Positions 61,696 to 64,000 of a stretch of 64,000 nucleotides of DNA are shown one piece after another. Both the position numbers and the translations under genes were made by a program. The first letter of the stretch is position 1, and the number at the start of each line of letters is the position of its first letter. Origin of the DNA: Varroa destructor (lineage: Eukaryota; Arthropoda; Arachnida; Mesostigmata; Varroidae); NCBI RefSeq assembly GCF_002443255.2, contig NW_019211460.1, positions 33,765,952 through 33,829,951 of the forward strand, read 5' to 3'. A model generated the notes under the pieces. The model worked only from the letters and a program-made list of their open reading frames with translations. It searched no databases and was not told the DNA's origin.

Positions 61696-64000
61696 CGAAC
61701 GTCATGTCTGCGTGACTTCTTTCAATACCTGTTTATTCCAAAGCCAGAGACTGTAATAGTGTAGAACCACTAGCTCTGTATTGCGGTCAGGAACAGCCGA
61801 TAAATTTAGCGCAGGACCTCAGATGTTGTCCACCGCAGCGCTAATATTTTGCCCCAATCCGCGTCTGTCTGTCACCGGTCTTCGTTCCGCAGGGGACACG
61901 ATGTTTTATCTAATACTGTCTGAACAAGTCTTACAATTTTCATTGTTTGTCAGCTTCACATTAGCCCTCGCTTGCAACAGTTGGCAGACAGCAGAAAGCC
62001 AAACGTTAATCCTCATAGTCTACAGTAAAATTTAGGGTAATATATAGTAACTCCAGATCCTGTAACCGAAATAGCTCAACTAAATCAATTGACTCGTTGG
62101 GGATTTACTGTGAATAATGCCGTCTTCGACGCAAATCGATATCAACGGAACGTGATGGCTTGTGCTCGACTCTACGACACGGTATACACACATAAAAGAC
62201 CATATGTCCCATCTAGCACGACACACGATAGTCTGAACATGGACTAATGAGAGCCAGAGACGGATATTCTATGCGGATTATTGTATATATTATTTATAAT
62301 AAATAGATCTATATAACGTTGTGCAATCTAACAAACATGCCTCTTTTCCCCGTTGTGAGTCCTGATTCTTCCTGACTGCTTGTTATTGTTTTGTAACAGA
62401 AATCTTCCACTGGCAATATTTAATATAGTAGAATAATTTCCTTAATACAGCGTGCACCAGGGACATAGGTACTCGTGAACGCGAACTACGCTGATCATAT
62501 GACATGCATCCAAATTAGATAGTTAGTCACAGGTAAGTCTTCGCATAAAATCTTAATTACTTAACAGCAAAGCTTTGAAGAAAGAAAAGTACCTTTTCAC
62601 GCCATTTTTTTTTGCTTTTATCTTCTTCTGGCATCACTCAGCTGATATTGTTCAAAAGCAGTTGTAGTGAAGTAAATATTTATATGGAGTTCTAAAAATA
62701 TCACTTTGGGTACCGTAACCTGTTTACCCTTCAGGTGAAAATAAATATTCACCTCTGGGTGATAGCTCAGTATATACTACACTTTACTAATAGCTGATTT
62801 TGCCAGCTTCTGTAAGGAACATTTCCCTCGCTCATAAGAAGTTTCAGTACGAAGAGCCTTAGGCAGTGCAGGACGAAAGATCCGATAAAACAGAGAAGTC
62901 ACTTCCTGATTATTTGGAAGTGAATCGACAACTTTTTCCGAATAAAGTGGGCGCTATGAGAAGCAAGTATAACAAGCACGAATGTAAGTTTGGCGCGCTA
63001 GGGCACCTTATTAGCCACATCAAGTTAGTTTTTCGTGTAAAATTGTTGTTGGCGAGGGGCAAATGATTCCTCTGTTTTGATCCCCAAGTGCGATGCACTA
63101 CGGTTGAACCAGCCAAACGCTGTACAAGGTAAGACATTCAAAGAAAAAGAAAGAAACTATTCGTATACGTGCTACGATATAAAACAAGTGTTATACTTTT
63201 AGTTTTTACAGTCCCATGAAACGAGCAATGGGTACGCCTCGGAATGATTTTACTGTATGGCAACATTAATAGATATGAAAAAACCATCTTCTTGTCGTAT
63301 CTGAAAGATTTTCCGCGACGCAGCTTGCTCAGCAAATTTTTTTCTTTCAAAGCATCACATATTTAAGCTGGCGAAACATGTCGGTGGAACAGATCTTTGG
63401 CAAGCTTTACATTCAAATAGCCCAAAATTCTACCGAAAATGTATTCATGAACTGCCTAATGAATGACAGAGAGTTATAGATCATAACAGCATTAGTTAAA
63501 TAAAAATTATATGCAAAACAAACTGTTTCCTTAACTAGGTAACTTATCTTAACTATCTAACTTATGTAATCTTAACCAGTTAAAGTAGATGTAAAGTTCA
63601 ACATATCACATATTACGGGGTTGCAAGGGCGCATATTGCGTTAAGAATGACGTCCTGTAATACCTTTGTTGGCTTGGTACGTTTCCTTTTGCGAGAATTC
63701 AGAAATTCTGATTAATCAGTCGATGGCCGCTTGGTGGCAATTTATTAATAGCTCTCCAAGTGATTAACATAGCATCATTTTTTGTAGCGTCGCCCGACCC
63801 AGCTCCAATTACCCCAATTCTTTGCATTAGAGCTTCCAGACCACTGACTGTTGTAGTCGCTTTTCATTCTGCTGTTTTGTTATCAGTTTTTATCGGTTAG
63901 TATGCATCTAACTGACAAAATAAATAAGGTAAGTAAGTACTCGGCCCCGCTACTCTTTTTTCTTGGCTATCGGTCCATTGTTTTACAAAGTTTCCCCACA
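61696..64000. other. Right end, no gene identified
   Basis: AT-rich sequence with short frames at 61781-62035 (+), 62866-63066 (+), 62910-63137 (-) and 63138-63350 (-). None has splice context or recognisable motifs. Confidence 0.45.

Noticed and set aside
1..64000. Search for transposase, reverse transcriptase, rRNA, tRNA, CRISPR or viral remnants
   Set aside because: No conserved motifs, terminal inverted repeats with duplications, or regularly spaced repeats were recognised by eye. A RepeatMasker and tRNAscan run would be decisive.

Overview
The window reads as nuclear DNA of an invertebrate animal, most likely an arthropod. It is AT-rich (by eye roughly 40% G+C), has long gene-poor stretches, (TA)n and homopolymer tracts, GT-AG introns, and decayed glycine/tyrosine-rich and Val/Tyr/Pro-rich cuticle-protein-like sequences. 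A mite or other chelicerate would fit, but nothing here fixes the species. I see no bacterial operons, rRNA, CRISPR array, tRNA gene or intact transposase.

Three genes are well supported. (1) A single-exon gene on the + strand at 17963-18916 encodes about 317 residues with a charged, lysine/arginine-rich tail. (2) A two-exon gene on the - strand at 22271-19860 encodes about 151 residues with two membrane helices and a hydrophilic tail, and has an extra splice acceptor just before the ATG. (3) A five-exon gene on the - strand at 35753-32883 encodes about 411 residues. All four of its introns have GT-AG ends and keep the frame, and the product looks like an uncharacterised arthropod protein carrying an inserted Gly/Ser/Ala-rich linker. 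Two pseudogenes or gene relics with cuticle-like composition lie at 41343-41828 (- strand, three stops and at least two frame changes) and 55296-55511 (+ strand, frameshifted).

The rest of the window is mainly intergenic or intronic AT-rich DNA. Isolated islands of higher G+C at about 1-240, 920-1430, 2960-3390, 12.5-12.7, 14.2-15.1, 25.5-25.9, 27.6-27.9, 38.2-38.6, 56.2-57.3, 58.8-60.1 and 61.3-61.7 kb hold open frames next to good splice signals. Several are listed as low-confidence candidate exons. They may be parts of genes whose other exons I could not join, or chance open frames: at this base composition about one codon in sixteen is a stop, so several 100-codon open runs are expected by chance on six frames of 64 kb.

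Layout: 1-17.9 kb, no firm gene, scattered candidate exons; 17.9-22.3 kb, the intronless gene (+) and the two-helix gene (-), with their 3' ends facing each other; 22.3-32.9 kb, gene-poor; 32.9-35.8 kb, the five-exon gene; 36-41.3 kb, one pyrimidine-rich candidate; 41.3-41.9 kb, cuticle-type pseudogene; 42-55 kb, gene-poor, with one striking inverted repeat; 55.3-61.7 kb, cuticle-like relic and several G+C-rich candidate exons; 61.7-64 kb, nothing identifiable. I see no functional link between the three firm genes, and no obvious multi-gene system.
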